Origin: Parachlamydiales bacterium
GTDB taxonomy: Bacteria > Chlamydiota > Chlamydiia > Chlamydiales > SM23-39
Direction of reading: 5' to 3'
NCBI GenBank assembly: GCA_019694475.1
Contig: JAIBBX010000003.1
Coordinates: 1 to 64,000 of the forward strand
DNA length: 64,000 nucleotides
This document shows positions 41,109 through 50,097 of this stretch, piece after piece. Every line of letters begins with the position of its first letter. Position 1 is the first letter of the stretch. A program made the position numbers and the translations under genes. Under the pieces are notes generated by a model. That model did not search any database. It was not told the origin of the DNA and was given only the letters and a program-made list of their open reading frames with translations.

Positions 41109-43622
41109 GTGAATTTGAACGACGAAGATCCGCCAAAGAAAGACGAGCCAGTAGTTCCAGTTGAACCTGTGATTGATGAAGAGGAAGAGCAGGAAGCCGC
41201 GAAAAAAGAATCGGGGTTAATTCCCAGCCTCCCATATCCGGATCAGCTCTACATCATGCCGCTGAACCGCCGCCCCTTTTTCCCGGGGATGGCAGCTCCT
41301 ATTGTGATCGAGCCAGGCGCCTATTACGAGGTGCTAAAAATCGTCTCGAAAACAGATCACAAATGCGTCGGTCTTTTCTTAACCCATCAAGAAGACGTCA
41401 ATATCTACAAAATCGGATTCAATGATCTTCACAAGGTGGGCGTTGTCGCCAGGATCTTGCGCATCATTCCGATGGAGCAGGGCGGCGTTCAAGTCGTTTT
41501 GAACATGGAAAAACGGGTCGTCATTGAAAAACCTGTAAAATCGAAGCATTTGCTCGCGCAGGTTTCCTACCACGACGACACTCCGCTGGCTCATTTGTCA
41601 CGCCAGTTAAAAGCTTATTCGATCAGCATCATCACGACGATCAAAGAACTTTTAAAGCTCAATCCGCTTTTCAAAGAAGAATTGCAGATCTTTTTAGGCC
41701 ACTCCGACTTCACCGAGCCGGGAAGACTCGCAGACTTTGCCGTCGCGCTCACAACAGCTACGCGCGAAGAATTGCAGGATGTGCTTGAGACGTTCGATAT
41801 CGAGAAACGGATCGATAAAGCGCTCATGCTTTTGAAAAAAGAACTCGACATCAGCAAACTCCAAAGCACGATCAATCAAAGGATCGAAGCGACAATCTCG
41901 AAAACGCAGCGCGAATTTTTCCTGCGCGAGCAGCTCAAAGCGATCAAGAAAGAGCTTGGCATGGAAAAAGACGACAAGACGATCGAAGCCGAGAAATTTG
42001 AAGAGAGGATCAAGCAGCGAAAGATTCCGGAAGAGGCGCTCAAAGTCATCCGCGAAGAGCTGGATAAGCTTGGTTCTCTTGAAATGCAATCAGCCGAGTA
42101 CGGTGTAGTGAGAAACTATGTCGATTGGCTCACCATTACTCCCTGGGGCATCTACAGCAAAGAGCTCCACGACATCAAAAAAGCTGAAAAAGTGCTTGAA
42201 GAAGACCACTACGGGCTTAAGGACATCAAAGAACGAATTCTTGAATTCATCGGCGTTGGCAAATTAACCGGCGGCGTGAAGGGGAGCATCATCTGTTTGG
42301 TGGGGCCTCCAGGCGTTGGTAAAACTTCCATCGGCAAGAGCATTGCCCGTGCGCTCAACCGGAAATTTTACCGTTTTTCTGTCGGCGGCATGCGCGATGA
42401 AGCTGAAATCAAAGGCCACAGACGAACTTATATTGGCGCGATGCCGGGCAAAATGATTCAAGCGCTAAAGTATTGCCAGACGATGAACCCTGTGATCATG
42501 CTCGATGAAGTGGACAAAATGGGGGCCAGCTATCACGGCGATCCCGCATCTGCCCTTCTCGAAGTGCTCGATCCGGAGCAAAATAAGGACTTTTTGGACC
42601 ATTATCTCGATGTGCGCGTCGATTTATCAAACGTTCTATTCATTGTGACGGCGAACGTGATGGATACCATCCCAGAGCCTCTCAAAGACAGGATGGAGAT
42701 CTTGCGCCTTTCCGGATACATTCAGGCGGAAAAGGTCGCAATCGCTCAAAAATATCTCATTCCGCGCAATCGGAAGGCGATGGGACTCAAACCAAAAGAC
42801 ATCACTTTCACGAAAGGGGCAATAGCCCATATGATCAACGGCTACGCCCGGGAATCTGGGGTGCGTACTCTTGAGAACAATCTTAAAAAGATCATGCGGA
42901 AAGTGGCGCTCAAATTTGCGAGAGGCAAAGCGCCAAAGGCTGTGATTTCGGAAAAAACGCTCAAAGATTATCTGGGAAAACCGATCTTTACGAGCGACAG
43001 GTATTATGAAGTCAATCCAGTTGGAGTGACTACAGGCCTTGCTTGGACGGCTCTTGGCGGTGCAACGCTGTATGTCGAGGCAGTGAGCTACCCGTCAGAA
43101 AAGACCGAAATGAAACTCACTGGCCAAGCGGGCGATGTGATGAAAGAATCGGCCCAGATTGCTTGGACTTATGCGCAGGCAAATGTGCGAAGATATGCGC
43201 ATAATATCCCCTTCTTTGAAAAATCGCAGATCCATCTCCATATTCCTGAAGGAGCGACTCCGAAAGACGGGCCTTCAGCAGGCGTTACAATGACTACATC
43301 GCTTCTTTCTTTGCTTTTGAAGACGCCTGTCCGGAATAATTTGGGCATGACGGGAGAGTTGACTCTCACCGGCCATGTTCTTCCGATCGGGGGATTGAAA
43401 GAAAAGCTGATTGCTGCGCGCAGATCTAAAATCAATGTGCTCATTTTCCCGAAGGAAAACCAGCGCGATTTCGATGAACTGCCCGAATTTTTGAAAAAGG
43501 GACTTGAAGTGCATTTTGTCGATCATTACGACGATGTGTTTAAAATCGCATTCCCAAAATTGAAGGTATATCATGAAGAGCGCGTGGCTCCAAAAAAAGC
43601 TCGTAGAGCCAGAGCATCTTGA
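41109..43622 (+). CDS. lon: ATP-dependent Lon protease
   Basis: This 837-aa cytoplasmic AAA+ serine protease degrades misfolded and regulatory proteins. It has an acidic N-terminal extension, then the LON substrate domain starting LYIMPLNRRPFFPGM. Walker A GPPGVGKT is at about 399-406 and Walker B is in VIMLDEVDKMG. The protease domain holds the Ser-Lys dyad: Ser 723 in DGPSAGV and Lys 766 in GLKEKLIAA. It starts with GTG (AUG-less), with GAGG just upstream. It overlaps rfaE2 by 50 bases. Its position matches chlamydial CT344. Confidence 0.97.
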   Translation: MNLNDEDPPKKDEPVVPVEPVIDEEEEQEAAKKESGLIPSLPYPDQLYIMPLNRRPFFPGMAAPIVIEPGAYYEVLKIVSKTDHKCVGLFLTHQEDVNIYKIGFNDLHKVGVVARILRIIPMEQGGVQVVLNMEKRVVIEKPVKSKHLLAQVSYHDDTPLAHLSRQLKAYSISIITTIKELLKLNPLFKEELQIFLGHSDFTEPGRLADFAVALTTATREELQDVLETFDIEKRIDKALMLLKKELDISKLQSTINQRIEATISKTQREFFLREQLKAIKKELGMEKDDKTIEAEKFEERIKQRKIPEEALKVIREELDKLGSLEMQSAEYGVVRNYVDWLTITPWGIYSKELHDIKKAEKVLEEDHYGLKDIKERILEFIGVGKLTGGVKGSIICLVGPPGVGKTSIGKSIARALNRKFYRFSVGGMRDEAEIKGHRRTYIGAMPGKMIQALKYCQTMNPVIMLDEVDKMGASYHGDPASALLEVLDPEQNKDFLDHYLDVRVDLSNVLFIVTANVMDTIPEPLKDRMEILRLSGYIQAEKVAIAQKYLIPRNRKAMGLKPKDITFTKGAIAHMINGYARESGVRTLENNLKKIMRKVALKFARGKAPKAVISEKTLKDYLGKPIFTSDRYYEVNPVGVTTGLAWTALGGATLYVEAVSYPSEKTEMKLTGQAGDVMKESAQIAWTYAQANVRRYAHNIPFFEKSQIHLHIPEGATPKDGPSAGVTMTTSLLSLLLKTPVRNNLGMTGELTLTGHVLPIGGLKEKLIAARRSKINVLIFPKENQRDFDELPEFLKKGLEVHFVDHYDDVFKIAFPKLKVYHEERVAPKKARRARAS

Positions 43623-44064
43623 AGAGAAGGTAGCAAGCATTCGGGCGCGGCAGCTTACGATTGCCACGCTCAACGGCTCTTTCGATCTGATGCATGCAGG
43701 CCATCTTTACATCATTCATGAGGCATCGAAACAGGCGGATCGTCTCATCGTGGCTCTCAACTCCGATGCTTCGATCCAAAAATACAAAAGCCCTGACCGG
43801 CCGATCATTCCGCTCGATTACCGCCTTGAGATGATGGCTGCGCTTGAATTTGTCGACTTTGTCACCTGGTTTGATGAAACCGATCCTCGGGCCGTTTTGG
43901 AAAAAATCAAACCGGATGTGCATGTGAACGGAGCCGAATATGGAGCCGATTGCATTGAAGCTGAAACAGTGAAAACCCACGGCGGGAAACTGCATCTAGT
44001 CGATCGGATCCCAAGTCTTGCCACTTCCGCCATTATTGAGAAGATCAAACAATGCGCCAAGTAG
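43573..44064 (+). CDS. rfaE2: RfaE2/HldE-type heptose-1-phosphate nucleotidyltransferase
   Basis: This 163-aa stand-alone nucleotidyltransferase domain has the HxGH-superfamily motifs TLNGSFDLMHAGHLYIIHEA (HAGH near 47-50) and RPIIPLDYRLEMMAAL, with VDFVTWFDETDP between them and the C-terminal. In LPS synthesis it would transfer a nucleotide to heptose 1-phosphate, making an activated heptose. In many bacteria it is fused to a ribokinase-type domain; here it is alone. The start lies 50 bases inside lon and the end overlaps the rhomboid gene by 13 bases. Confidence 0.85.
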   Translation: MKSAWLQKKLVEPEHLEEKVASIRARQLTIATLNGSFDLMHAGHLYIIHEASKQADRLIVALNSDASIQKYKSPDRPIIPLDYRLEMMAALEFVDFVTWFDETDPRAVLEKIKPDVHVNGAEYGADCIEAETVKTHGGKLHLVDRIPSLATSAIIEKIKQCAK

Positions 44065-45071
44065 GGACTTTGACTCATGAGAATCACGCGCGGCGACTCA
44101 CCAATTTTCTGACAAGCCAGGGGATTGGGAACCGATGCGAAGTAACTTTTGAGCCGCAAAATGGCCACATGGCCTATCAGATTTGGATCCAAGACGAGGA
44201 TCGCCTGGATGAAGCTGCCGCCATTTTTGCTGAATTTGAACGGAATCCGACAGACAGAAAATTCGATGCTCCCGAACCGGAACCTCAAGAGCCCGTCGAA
44301 CAGCAAGAAGAAGAAGCTGCTCTAGAAGAAGAAAAGCCCACGCATCGTTTTAAAGCAACGGTGACCCACCTATTTATTGCTCTTTGCGTTTTGGTATTTT
44401 TTATTACAGGCCTGCAAAGAGTGCAGCAAGTTGATCAGGGGTCCACAGCAGATATTGCGCCTATGCAAGCAGCGATGCTTTACGATTTGCCGACAGGCAA
44501 AACTTTTTGGCAGGGAATTTATGGCTATGTCGTTGCCAAAGTCAAAGGAGAAAATCCAACTTCGGTCGAGGGCCCTTTATTCGTTAAGATCCGCGAAGGG
44601 GAGATTTGGCGCCTTTTTTCTCCATGTATTCTACACAAAGATCTTCTGCACATTCTTTTCAATATGCTTTGGCTCTGGTATCTAGGCCGTCCGATTGAAC
44701 AGCGAATCGGCCCATTTAGGACGCTCCTATTTACTCTGATTGTCGGCATATCGACGAATACCCTGCAGTATCTCATGAGCGGACCTTATTTTATTGGATA
44801 TTCGGGCATTGTGACGGGGCTTGCCGGTTTTATTTGGATGCGAGAGCGGATAGCTCCTTGGGAAGGGTATCCTCTAAACCGGAGCACGATCCTATTTTTG
44901 CTCATTTTCATCTTTGCAATTCTCGGCTTGCAGATTTTTTCTTTCTTTGTTGAGACATTTACAACCTACTCCTTTGCGCCGAATATTGCCAACACAGCGC
45001 ATATTGCTGGGGCGATCATCGGGGCGATATTAGGCCGCTTCCACTATTTTGCGCAGAGAGTCAAACCATGA
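44052..45071 (+). CDS. Rhomboid-family intramembrane serine protease
   Basis: This 339-aa protein has a cytoplasmic N-terminal region (1-105) with a helical-hairpin start like the GlpG N-domain ([20 protein letters not shown]) and a Glu/Pro-rich linker. Six or so membrane helices follow. The catalytic motifs are [12 protein letters not shown] (Ser) and [11 protein letters not shown] (His), with [15 protein letters not shown] providing the HxxxN of helix 2. Rhomboids cleave membrane protein anchors. It overlaps both neighbours, so it is in the lon operon. It occupies the CT345-like slot, although I do not claim orthology. Confidence 0.9.
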   Translation: MRQVGTLTHENHARRLTNFLTSQGIGNRCEVTFEPQNGHMAYQIWIQDEDRLDEAAAIFAEFERNPTDRKFDAPEPEPQEPVEQQEEEAALEEEKPTHRFKATVTHLFIALCVLVFFITGLQRVQQVDQGSTADIAPMQAAMLYDLPTGKTFWQGIYGYVVAKVKGENPTSVEGPLFVKIREGEIWRLFSPCILHKDLLHILFNMLWLWYLGRPIEQRIGPFRTLLFTLIVGISTNTLQYLMSGPYFIGYSGIVTGLAGFIWMRERIAPWEGYPLNRSTILFLLIFIFAILGLQIFSFFVETFTTYSFAPNIANTAHIAGAIIGAILGRFHYFAQRVKP

Positions 45072-45973
45072 GCGTACGCGACATCATCATTCTCGGCTGT
45101 TCGAGTCAGCAGCCGACCCGATTCCGCAATCATGGCGCCTATCTTGTCCGTTGGAATAATGAAGGACTTCTCTTTGATCCGGGCGAGGGGACGCAAAGAC
45201 AATTCATTTTTGCCGATGTAGCACCTCCCACCGTGACGCGCATCTTCATCAGCCATTTCCACGGCGATCACTGCCTTGGACTCGGTTCTATGCTCATGCG
45301 GCTCAATCTGGATAAAGTGACCCATCCGATCCATTGCTATTATCCGGCGAGTGGACAGCGCTATTTCGAGCGCTTGCGCTACTGCTGCATCTATAAAGAG
45401 AATATCCATGTCGTGGAGCATCCTGTGAAAAAAGCTGGGCTCGTCGAAGATGATGGAAAATTCCGCATTGAAGCGGCTTTTCTTGATCATGGAGTGGAAA
45501 ACATCGGCTGGCGCATCACAGAGCCCGATACGGTTAAATTCCACAAAGAAGAGCTGAAAAAATTAGGGATCGATGGCCCCATCATTCGCAAACTGGAAGA
45601 AGAGGGAAAAATCTGCTGGAATGATCGATGGGTTCATATCGATGAGGTGAGCCATGTGCGCCCGGGCGATGCATTCGCCTATGTTGTCGATACAAGGCCT
45701 TGCAAAGAAGCAATCGAGCTTGCCCTCGGAGCCAAAGTGCTCCTTTGCGAGAGCACCTACCTCGATGAGGACCGCGCTATGGCCGATGAGTACCGGCATA
45801 TGACTGCAAAACAAGCAGCCCTCATTGCCAAGGAAGCAGGTGTGAAAACACTCATTTTGACCCATTTTTCAGCACGTTACCGAGATCCAGAAGTGCTCGG
45901 TGAAGAAGCGAGAACTGTTTTCCCAAATACCCTCGTTGCAGAGGATCTAAGAAGATTCCCATTTCCGAAGTGA
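45068..45973 (+). CDS. rnz: Ribonuclease Z
   Basis: This 301-aa metallo-beta-lactamase-fold endonuclease processes tRNA 3' ends. The zinc motif is HFHGDH (His 63, 65, Asp 67, His 68), with additional ligands in [31 protein letters not shown] (the exosite/His region) and [11 protein letters not shown]. The length fits short-form RNase Z. The start overlaps the rhomboid stop by ATGA. It corresponds in position to chlamydial CT346. Confidence 0.95.
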   Translation: MSVRDIIILGCSSQQPTRFRNHGAYLVRWNNEGLLFDPGEGTQRQFIFADVAPPTVTRIFISHFHGDHCLGLGSMLMRLNLDKVTHPIHCYYPASGQRYFERLRYCCIYKENIHVVEHPVKKAGLVEDDGKFRIEAAFLDHGVENIGWRITEPDTVKFHKEELKKLGIDGPIIRKLEEEGKICWNDRWVHIDEVSHVRPGDAFAYVVDTRPCKEAIELALGAKVLLCESTYLDEDRAMADEYRHMTAKQAALIAKEAGVKTLILTHFSARYRDPEVLGEEARTVFPNTLVAEDLRRFPFPK

Positions 45974-46017
45974 TTCGACTTGATTAAAATTTTTCCTTGC
46001 ATGCATTCTATGTTCTT

Positions 46018-47367
46018 ATGAAATCAAAAATTAGCTTGTGGTTCTTCGTACAACTTGTATTTGCGGCGCATCTTTTTGCGGCTGAATATGTGTTCATTGT
46101 CGACAATACGGGAATGGATGCAATCGTCCGAGTATTCGATCAAGAGACTCTGACTGAAACGCCCAATTCTCCTTTCATTACGATTGCTGGAGCCATGGGA
46201 CCGGGCAATCACCAAGTAAATATTGCGATCGCACCAGCTACTGCGACGGAGCCGCCAAGGGCTTTCATTCCTGGATTCAATGCAGGCAATGTGGTTTCAG
46301 TGATGGATATCGATCCAACTACAGGCGATATGACCCATATTCCTGGCTCTCCATTCAGTATGGCTATCGGAGCTCCCGCCGCTTTTGATCAGCCTTTCGG
46401 AGTGGCAATCGACAGTAATGCGAATGTTTATCTCACCAATTTTGGAGCAACCACTCGCGTCTTCAAAGTAGACCGAAATATGAATTATATTACCTCCGTT
46501 GTGCCCACGGGCATGCCTGCGCCATCGAATTTGGCATCCGTTGCGACCGATCCGAGCGGCAGCAATATCTATGTAGTATCGGCTGCGGATTCAGTGATCT
46601 TGCACTTTGACGGCAGCCTGACTCAGTTAAATAATATAGCAACTGGCGGCATGACTCCATATGGCGTATCTATCCATCCTAGTCTGACATATGTATATGC
46701 GGCTAATAGAGCTTCAAATAACATCACCCAATTCGATTATCCAAACTTATCCAATCCTCAATTATTTTCTCCGGCAGGTGTATCTGGGCCGGTTGGCATG
46801 TCGTTTGATCTGGATGGCATCAGAATGTATGTTTCAAACTCGCTGGGAGGAAGCGTGTCGGTTTTGGACACAACGATGATGCTTTCTCCTATTACTTCAT
46901 TTACAAGCCAAGGAATGATACCTTTTCTGAATGCGCTCGATCCGGCTGGCAAAAGGATATATATCACAAATAGCGGCACCGGAACTCTTTCTGTACGCGA
47001 TATCGTTCACGACACTTATCCGCTCGTAACAGCTATGCCGATTGCAGCATTCACAGCTCCATACGGTATTGCTTTCATCCCCACCGCAGTAGCAGTAGGC
47101 GCGGTCAGAAATCTCTCGGGAAGCCAGAAGAAAAATGATTTTGGCCTTGTCTATGAGAGGATGAACGTCCTCACATGGCAAGCGCCAACTACTGGGGCAT
47201 CTGGATACAAAATCTATAGAGATGGAGTGCTGATTGCTACAGTTGGTGGAAATACCACTCAATATGAAGATCACAATCGTCCGAAAGGTGTTGCTTTCAT
47301 CTATTCGGTATCGGCTTTTAGTTCGAATGGAACTGAAAGCAGTCCTGTTGAAGTGATTGTTCAATAG
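46018..47367 (+). CDS. Secreted YVTN/NHL-type beta-propeller with fibronectin III domain
   Basis: The protein is about 449 aa from the ATG at 46018, which gives a signal peptide (MKSKISLWFFVQLVFAAHLF); an earlier TTG frame is unlikely. Residues 25-360 contain blades such as GVAIDSNANVYLTNFG, GVSIHPSLTYVYAANRASNN, GMSFDLDGIRMYVSNSLGGS and NALDPAGKRIYITNSGTG, typical of YVTN/NHL propellers. Residues 375-449 are a fibronectin type III domain (LTWQAPTTGASGYKIYRDGV, FIYSVSAFSSNG). It is probably a periplasmic or surface binding protein. Confidence 0.8.
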   Translation: MKSKISLWFFVQLVFAAHLFAAEYVFIVDNTGMDAIVRVFDQETLTETPNSPFITIAGAMGPGNHQVNIAIAPATATEPPRAFIPGFNAGNVVSVMDIDPTTGDMTHIPGSPFSMAIGAPAAFDQPFGVAIDSNANVYLTNFGATTRVFKVDRNMNYITSVVPTGMPAPSNLASVATDPSGSNIYVVSAADSVILHFDGSLTQLNNIATGGMTPYGVSIHPSLTYVYAANRASNNITQFDYPNLSNPQLFSPAGVSGPVGMSFDLDGIRMYVSNSLGGSVSVLDTTMMLSPITSFTSQGMIPFLNALDPAGKRIYITNSGTGTLSVRDIVHDTYPLVTAMPIAAFTAPYGIAFIPTAVAVGAVRNLSGSQKKNDFGLVYERMNVLTWQAPTTGASGYKIYRDGVLIATVGGNTTQYEDHNRPKGVAFIYSVSAFSSNGTESSPVEVIVQ

Positions 47368-47412
47368 GAGTCCTGATTGCAGGTAATGCGGAAGTCCCGT
47401 TATATTTTTCGC

Positions 47413-48654
47413 ATGCGCAAAAAACTCGCTTTGTTTTTCGTTTTTCTCCTCCTATCTTTTCCAATTCTCTACAAAGCGGCGCCTGTCGTGCGGGATAAAG
47501 AGTGTTATCGTTCGTTTTTCCCAAAAGAGGCCTTTTTAGCCAAATTGGCAAAGCCGCCTCCTTCTTGGATGCTATCCCAAATATCGGCCGATCTATCTCC
47601 ATTTCCCCAAATCACCCAAGAATCTCTCGACCAAACCTATGAGCATGTATCGGAAACATTCGACCGATACCGGATCTTCAATAACCGGCTTTATAAGTTC
47701 GTTCCTCCCAACAAACGCCTTTCCTCTCGGGATAATGTGTTTGAGAGAGCCCTTAAAACCCTCCTTCTCTACGCAAAACTTCCCAACGTTGATTTTATCT
47801 ATTGCCCGATGGATGGCTTGCCAGAGCCCTACATGGCCCAAAATTTTTATCATTCCGAACCTCAAGCTCCGATTTTTGCCAAAGCAAGGCTTGCCTTGGC
47901 TCCTCACATTATCCTGATTCCCGATCAGTTTTCCTTGTCTGAGAATTGGTTTGAAGTCTCTAGGGAGATTTTAGCCCTTAATGAAGTCATTTCCTGGGAC
48001 GATAAAAAGCCGCTCGCCATGTGGCGAGGGGGCCTTACAGACATTGGCATCCCAAACGGCTCTTTTGCGCCCAACTATCGGGATTGCCCGCGTTACAAGA
48101 TCTCGAAACTGCCCTCGGAATGGGTTGATGCGGGCCTACAGTGGTCTGATTGCGCCCAGCTTGACAAACTGCTCGAACAAGAGGGGGCGACGAAAAATGG
48201 GGCCTCTAAACAAGAGCACCTGCAATTCAAATACCTTCCGGTTCTGGATGGCCATATGTGCACTTATCCCGGCTATCAGTGGCGGCTTCTCTCCAATTCG
48301 GTATCTTTCAAGCAGGAGTCGGACCAGGAGCAATGGTTTTATTCGGCTCTCAAGCCCTATACCCACTATATCCCCATCAAAAACGATATGAGCGATCTCA
48401 TCGAGAAAGTCGAATGGGCCCGTTCGCATGACACAGAAGTCCAACAAATCATTCAAAATGCTCAAGACTTCGCGAAGAATAACCTTCTTCCTGAAGATGA
48501 TTATCTCTATCTTTATCTAGCCCTGAAAGAATGCGCCTTGCGACAAGAGAACAATTGGAAAAAAATGGATGATTCTTGGGTGTGTATTCAATATAGAAAA
48601 CGGCTTGATTTGCAAAAATCTTGGAATCGTTTATTGAAAAATTCTTTGAAATAG
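47413..48654 (+). CDS. Secreted GT90-family O-glycosyltransferase (CAP10/POGLUT-like)
   Basis: The protein is about 413 aa from the ATG at 47413 (MRKKLALFFVFLLLSFPILY, signal peptide or anchor); TTG 47377 and ATG 47386 are alternatives. The GT90 core is visible: FIYCPMDGLPEPY, DDKKPLAMWRGGLTD, a KYLPVLDGHMCTYPGYQW donor-site motif (family DG..Y..R), then LLSNSVSFKQES, WFYSALKPYTHYIPIKND and DLIEKVEWARSHD. GT90 enzymes add glucose or xylose to proteins or polysaccharides (fungal Cap10, animal POGLUT). Another exported transferase, it parallels the GT25 cluster. Its 3' end overlaps the convergent gene by 24 bases. Confidence 0.85.
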   Translation: MRKKLALFFVFLLLSFPILYKAAPVVRDKECYRSFFPKEAFLAKLAKPPPSWMLSQISADLSPFPQITQESLDQTYEHVSETFDRYRIFNNRLYKFVPPNKRLSSRDNVFERALKTLLLYAKLPNVDFIYCPMDGLPEPYMAQNFYHSEPQAPIFAKARLALAPHIILIPDQFSLSENWFEVSREILALNEVISWDDKKPLAMWRGGLTDIGIPNGSFAPNYRDCPRYKISKLPSEWVDAGLQWSDCAQLDKLLEQEGATKNGASKQEHLQFKYLPVLDGHMCTYPGYQWRLLSNSVSFKQESDQEQWFYSALKPYTHYIPIKNDMSDLIEKVEWARSHDTEVQQIIQNAQDFAKNNLLPEDDYLYLYLALKECALRQENNWKKMDDSWVCIQYRKRLDLQKSWNRLLKNSLK

Positions 48655-49251
48655 TTTTTGAGCGCCTTTGACTCCCCAGGTTTCAAGAATAACAGGATCT
48701 GGGTTGGTCGCGGGTAATTCAGAAAAGTGAAACTCTGTTGGATTTCCAGCATCTGTCCAAATATTCACTGATTCAAATAGTTTGAAGGTGCACTTTGTTA
48801 TATCTGCAGAAACTTCTTTCACGCAGCAAAAGAGGTCTTTTATATTTCCAGAGGAGTGCAAGCAAACGGTGTGGAATTCTTCTTGCTTGAGGTGGTTTAT
48901 AGCTATAGCTGCGACGGCGACTAAGGCAGAGAGGCCAAAGATGATCTTTGTGCGATGCCGTTGCCAAAAACTTTTTTGTTTAGGCGCTTCTTCAGGGGCA
49001 AATTCATCGATCAAAATAGCTATTTCTTTCTCATCGAAGTCTGGATTTGGCTCGCCTCTCAGCCAATATCCATCTCTATACATTTTGGTCTGTTTGAAAC
49101 AATTTTCGTGAAAGATTACACCCAGATCTCTTGAAGAATAGGCTGGATCGCCGAGAGATATTGTTCTTGTGGGATCGCCGCATGAGGAAAAAGCACAAAT
49201 GCCTTTTGCGGCAATTGTTGGCTCATATCCGCTAAAGTCCCAATACGACAT
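48631..49251 (-). CDS. Single-TM Cys-containing protein, paralogue 1
   Basis: This 206-aa protein starts MSYWDFSGYEPTIAAKGICA and has one transmembrane helix near residues 109-126 (KIIFGLSALVAVAAIAI) flanked by RHRTK. The C-terminal part has conserved Cys (VCLHSSGNIKDLFCCVKEVS) and NIWTDAGNPTEFHFSELP. The next gene upstream encodes a clear paralogue. I do not know the family. A mid-protein single helix and Cys-rich tail could place it in the inner, outer or inclusion membrane. Confidence 0.8.
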   Translation of the reverse strand: MSYWDFSGYEPTIAAKGICAFSSCGDPTRTISLGDPAYSSRDLGVIFHENCFKQTKMYRDGYWLRGEPNPDFDEKEIAILIDEFAPEEAPKQKSFWQRHRTKIIFGLSALVAVAAIAINHLKQEEFHTVCLHSSGNIKDLFCCVKEVSADITKCTFKLFESVNIWTDAGNPTEFHFSELPATNPDPVILETWGVKGAQKLFQRIFQ

Positions 49252-49266
49252 GTGTATTACCTATAA

Positions 49267-49296
49267 AAACCCCCAAAAGCTAGTAGCTTTTGGGGT
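49267..49296 (-). terminator. Rho-independent terminator after paralogue 2
   Basis: On the minus strand, ACCCCAAAAGCTACTAGCTT continues into TTGGGGGTTTTT, a stem of about 12 bp with a short loop and T run. It lies 8 bases after the stop codon of the 219-aa gene and just before the start of the 206-aa gene. Confidence 0.88.
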
Positions 49297-49303
49297 TAAT
49301 GAA

Positions 49304-49963
49304 TTATCCGAAAATCTTACGGAATATTTGCTGACCGACGGTTACTGTCCAACTGTTGTGGATGAACGGTTCTTCGCCGTGCTTTGGAAGTTCTGTTAAA
49401 GCCAATCTCTCAGGATCGCCAGCAGGTGTCCAGAAGTTTGCAGATTCAAATCTTTGGTAGAGGCAAGAAGCGGCATCAGCGCTTACTTGTTTTGCGCAGC
49501 ACCAAAGGTCGTTCGCATTTTCCATAGACTGCAAGCAGAATTGGTGCCATTCTTCAGCTGAAGACGAGAGTACTTTTGTAGCAACAAGAGCAACACCTGC
49601 TACAAGAGCCGTGCCTAAGATGATTTTGCCTTTGTGGCGCGCCCAAAAACTGGATGGCTGCCCTTCGTCAGAATAGTCAGTTCTAGCGGGTGATTGTGAT
49701 CGTCGTCTGGACTGAAATCGTGGGGATGGTTCTCCTGCGTATGTGGAATAGACTTCGGGATCGGACATGGGTCGGACGCTGTCTAAAAGACGCGTTTCTG
49801 CTGCGGCCTTCGTCTTTCGAATGCATCTTTTATGAGCATGGAGGCCTAATTCACTGCTTTCATAGTGTTGTATGCCCCCAGAAATATTACCGTCGCCATA
49901 AGCGCAAGATACTGTTTCACTTGATGTTGTTGGTCTCCAACTGCCAAAACTATATACTGACAT
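49304..49963 (-). CDS. Single-TM Cys-containing protein, paralogue 2
   Basis: This 219-aa protein is built like its neighbour at 48631. The N-terminal MSVYSFGSWRPTTSSETVSC leads to a short Arg/Ser-rich linker (PSPRFQSRRRSQSPARTDYS). A TM helix KIILGTALVAGVALVAT follows, then FCLQSMENANDLWCCAKQVS and ANFWTPAGDPERLALTELP. The Cys pattern and the W(T)xAGxP motif are shared. The RS-rich linker is unusual and might be a phosphorylation target. It lies between the paralogue and the giant repeat gene, all on the minus strand. Confidence 0.8.
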   Translation of the reverse strand: MSVYSFGSWRPTTSSETVSCAYGDGNISGGIQHYESSELGLHAHKRCIRKTKAAAETRLLDSVRPMSDPEVYSTYAGEPSPRFQSRRRSQSPARTDYSDEGQPSSFWARHKGKIILGTALVAGVALVATKVLSSSAEEWHQFCLQSMENANDLWCCAKQVSADAASCLYQRFESANFWTPAGDPERLALTELPKHGEEPFIHNSWTVTVGQQIFRKIFG

Positions 49964-50097
49964 CTTTATCTCCTAAATTTTACTTAAAAATTACAATAAA
50001 TTATACTCATAATAAAATTATAAATCAATATATATGGAAATTAAAATAATAACTTACATAAAATAATCACTTTAATTATTTAAATAGGAATAAAATT

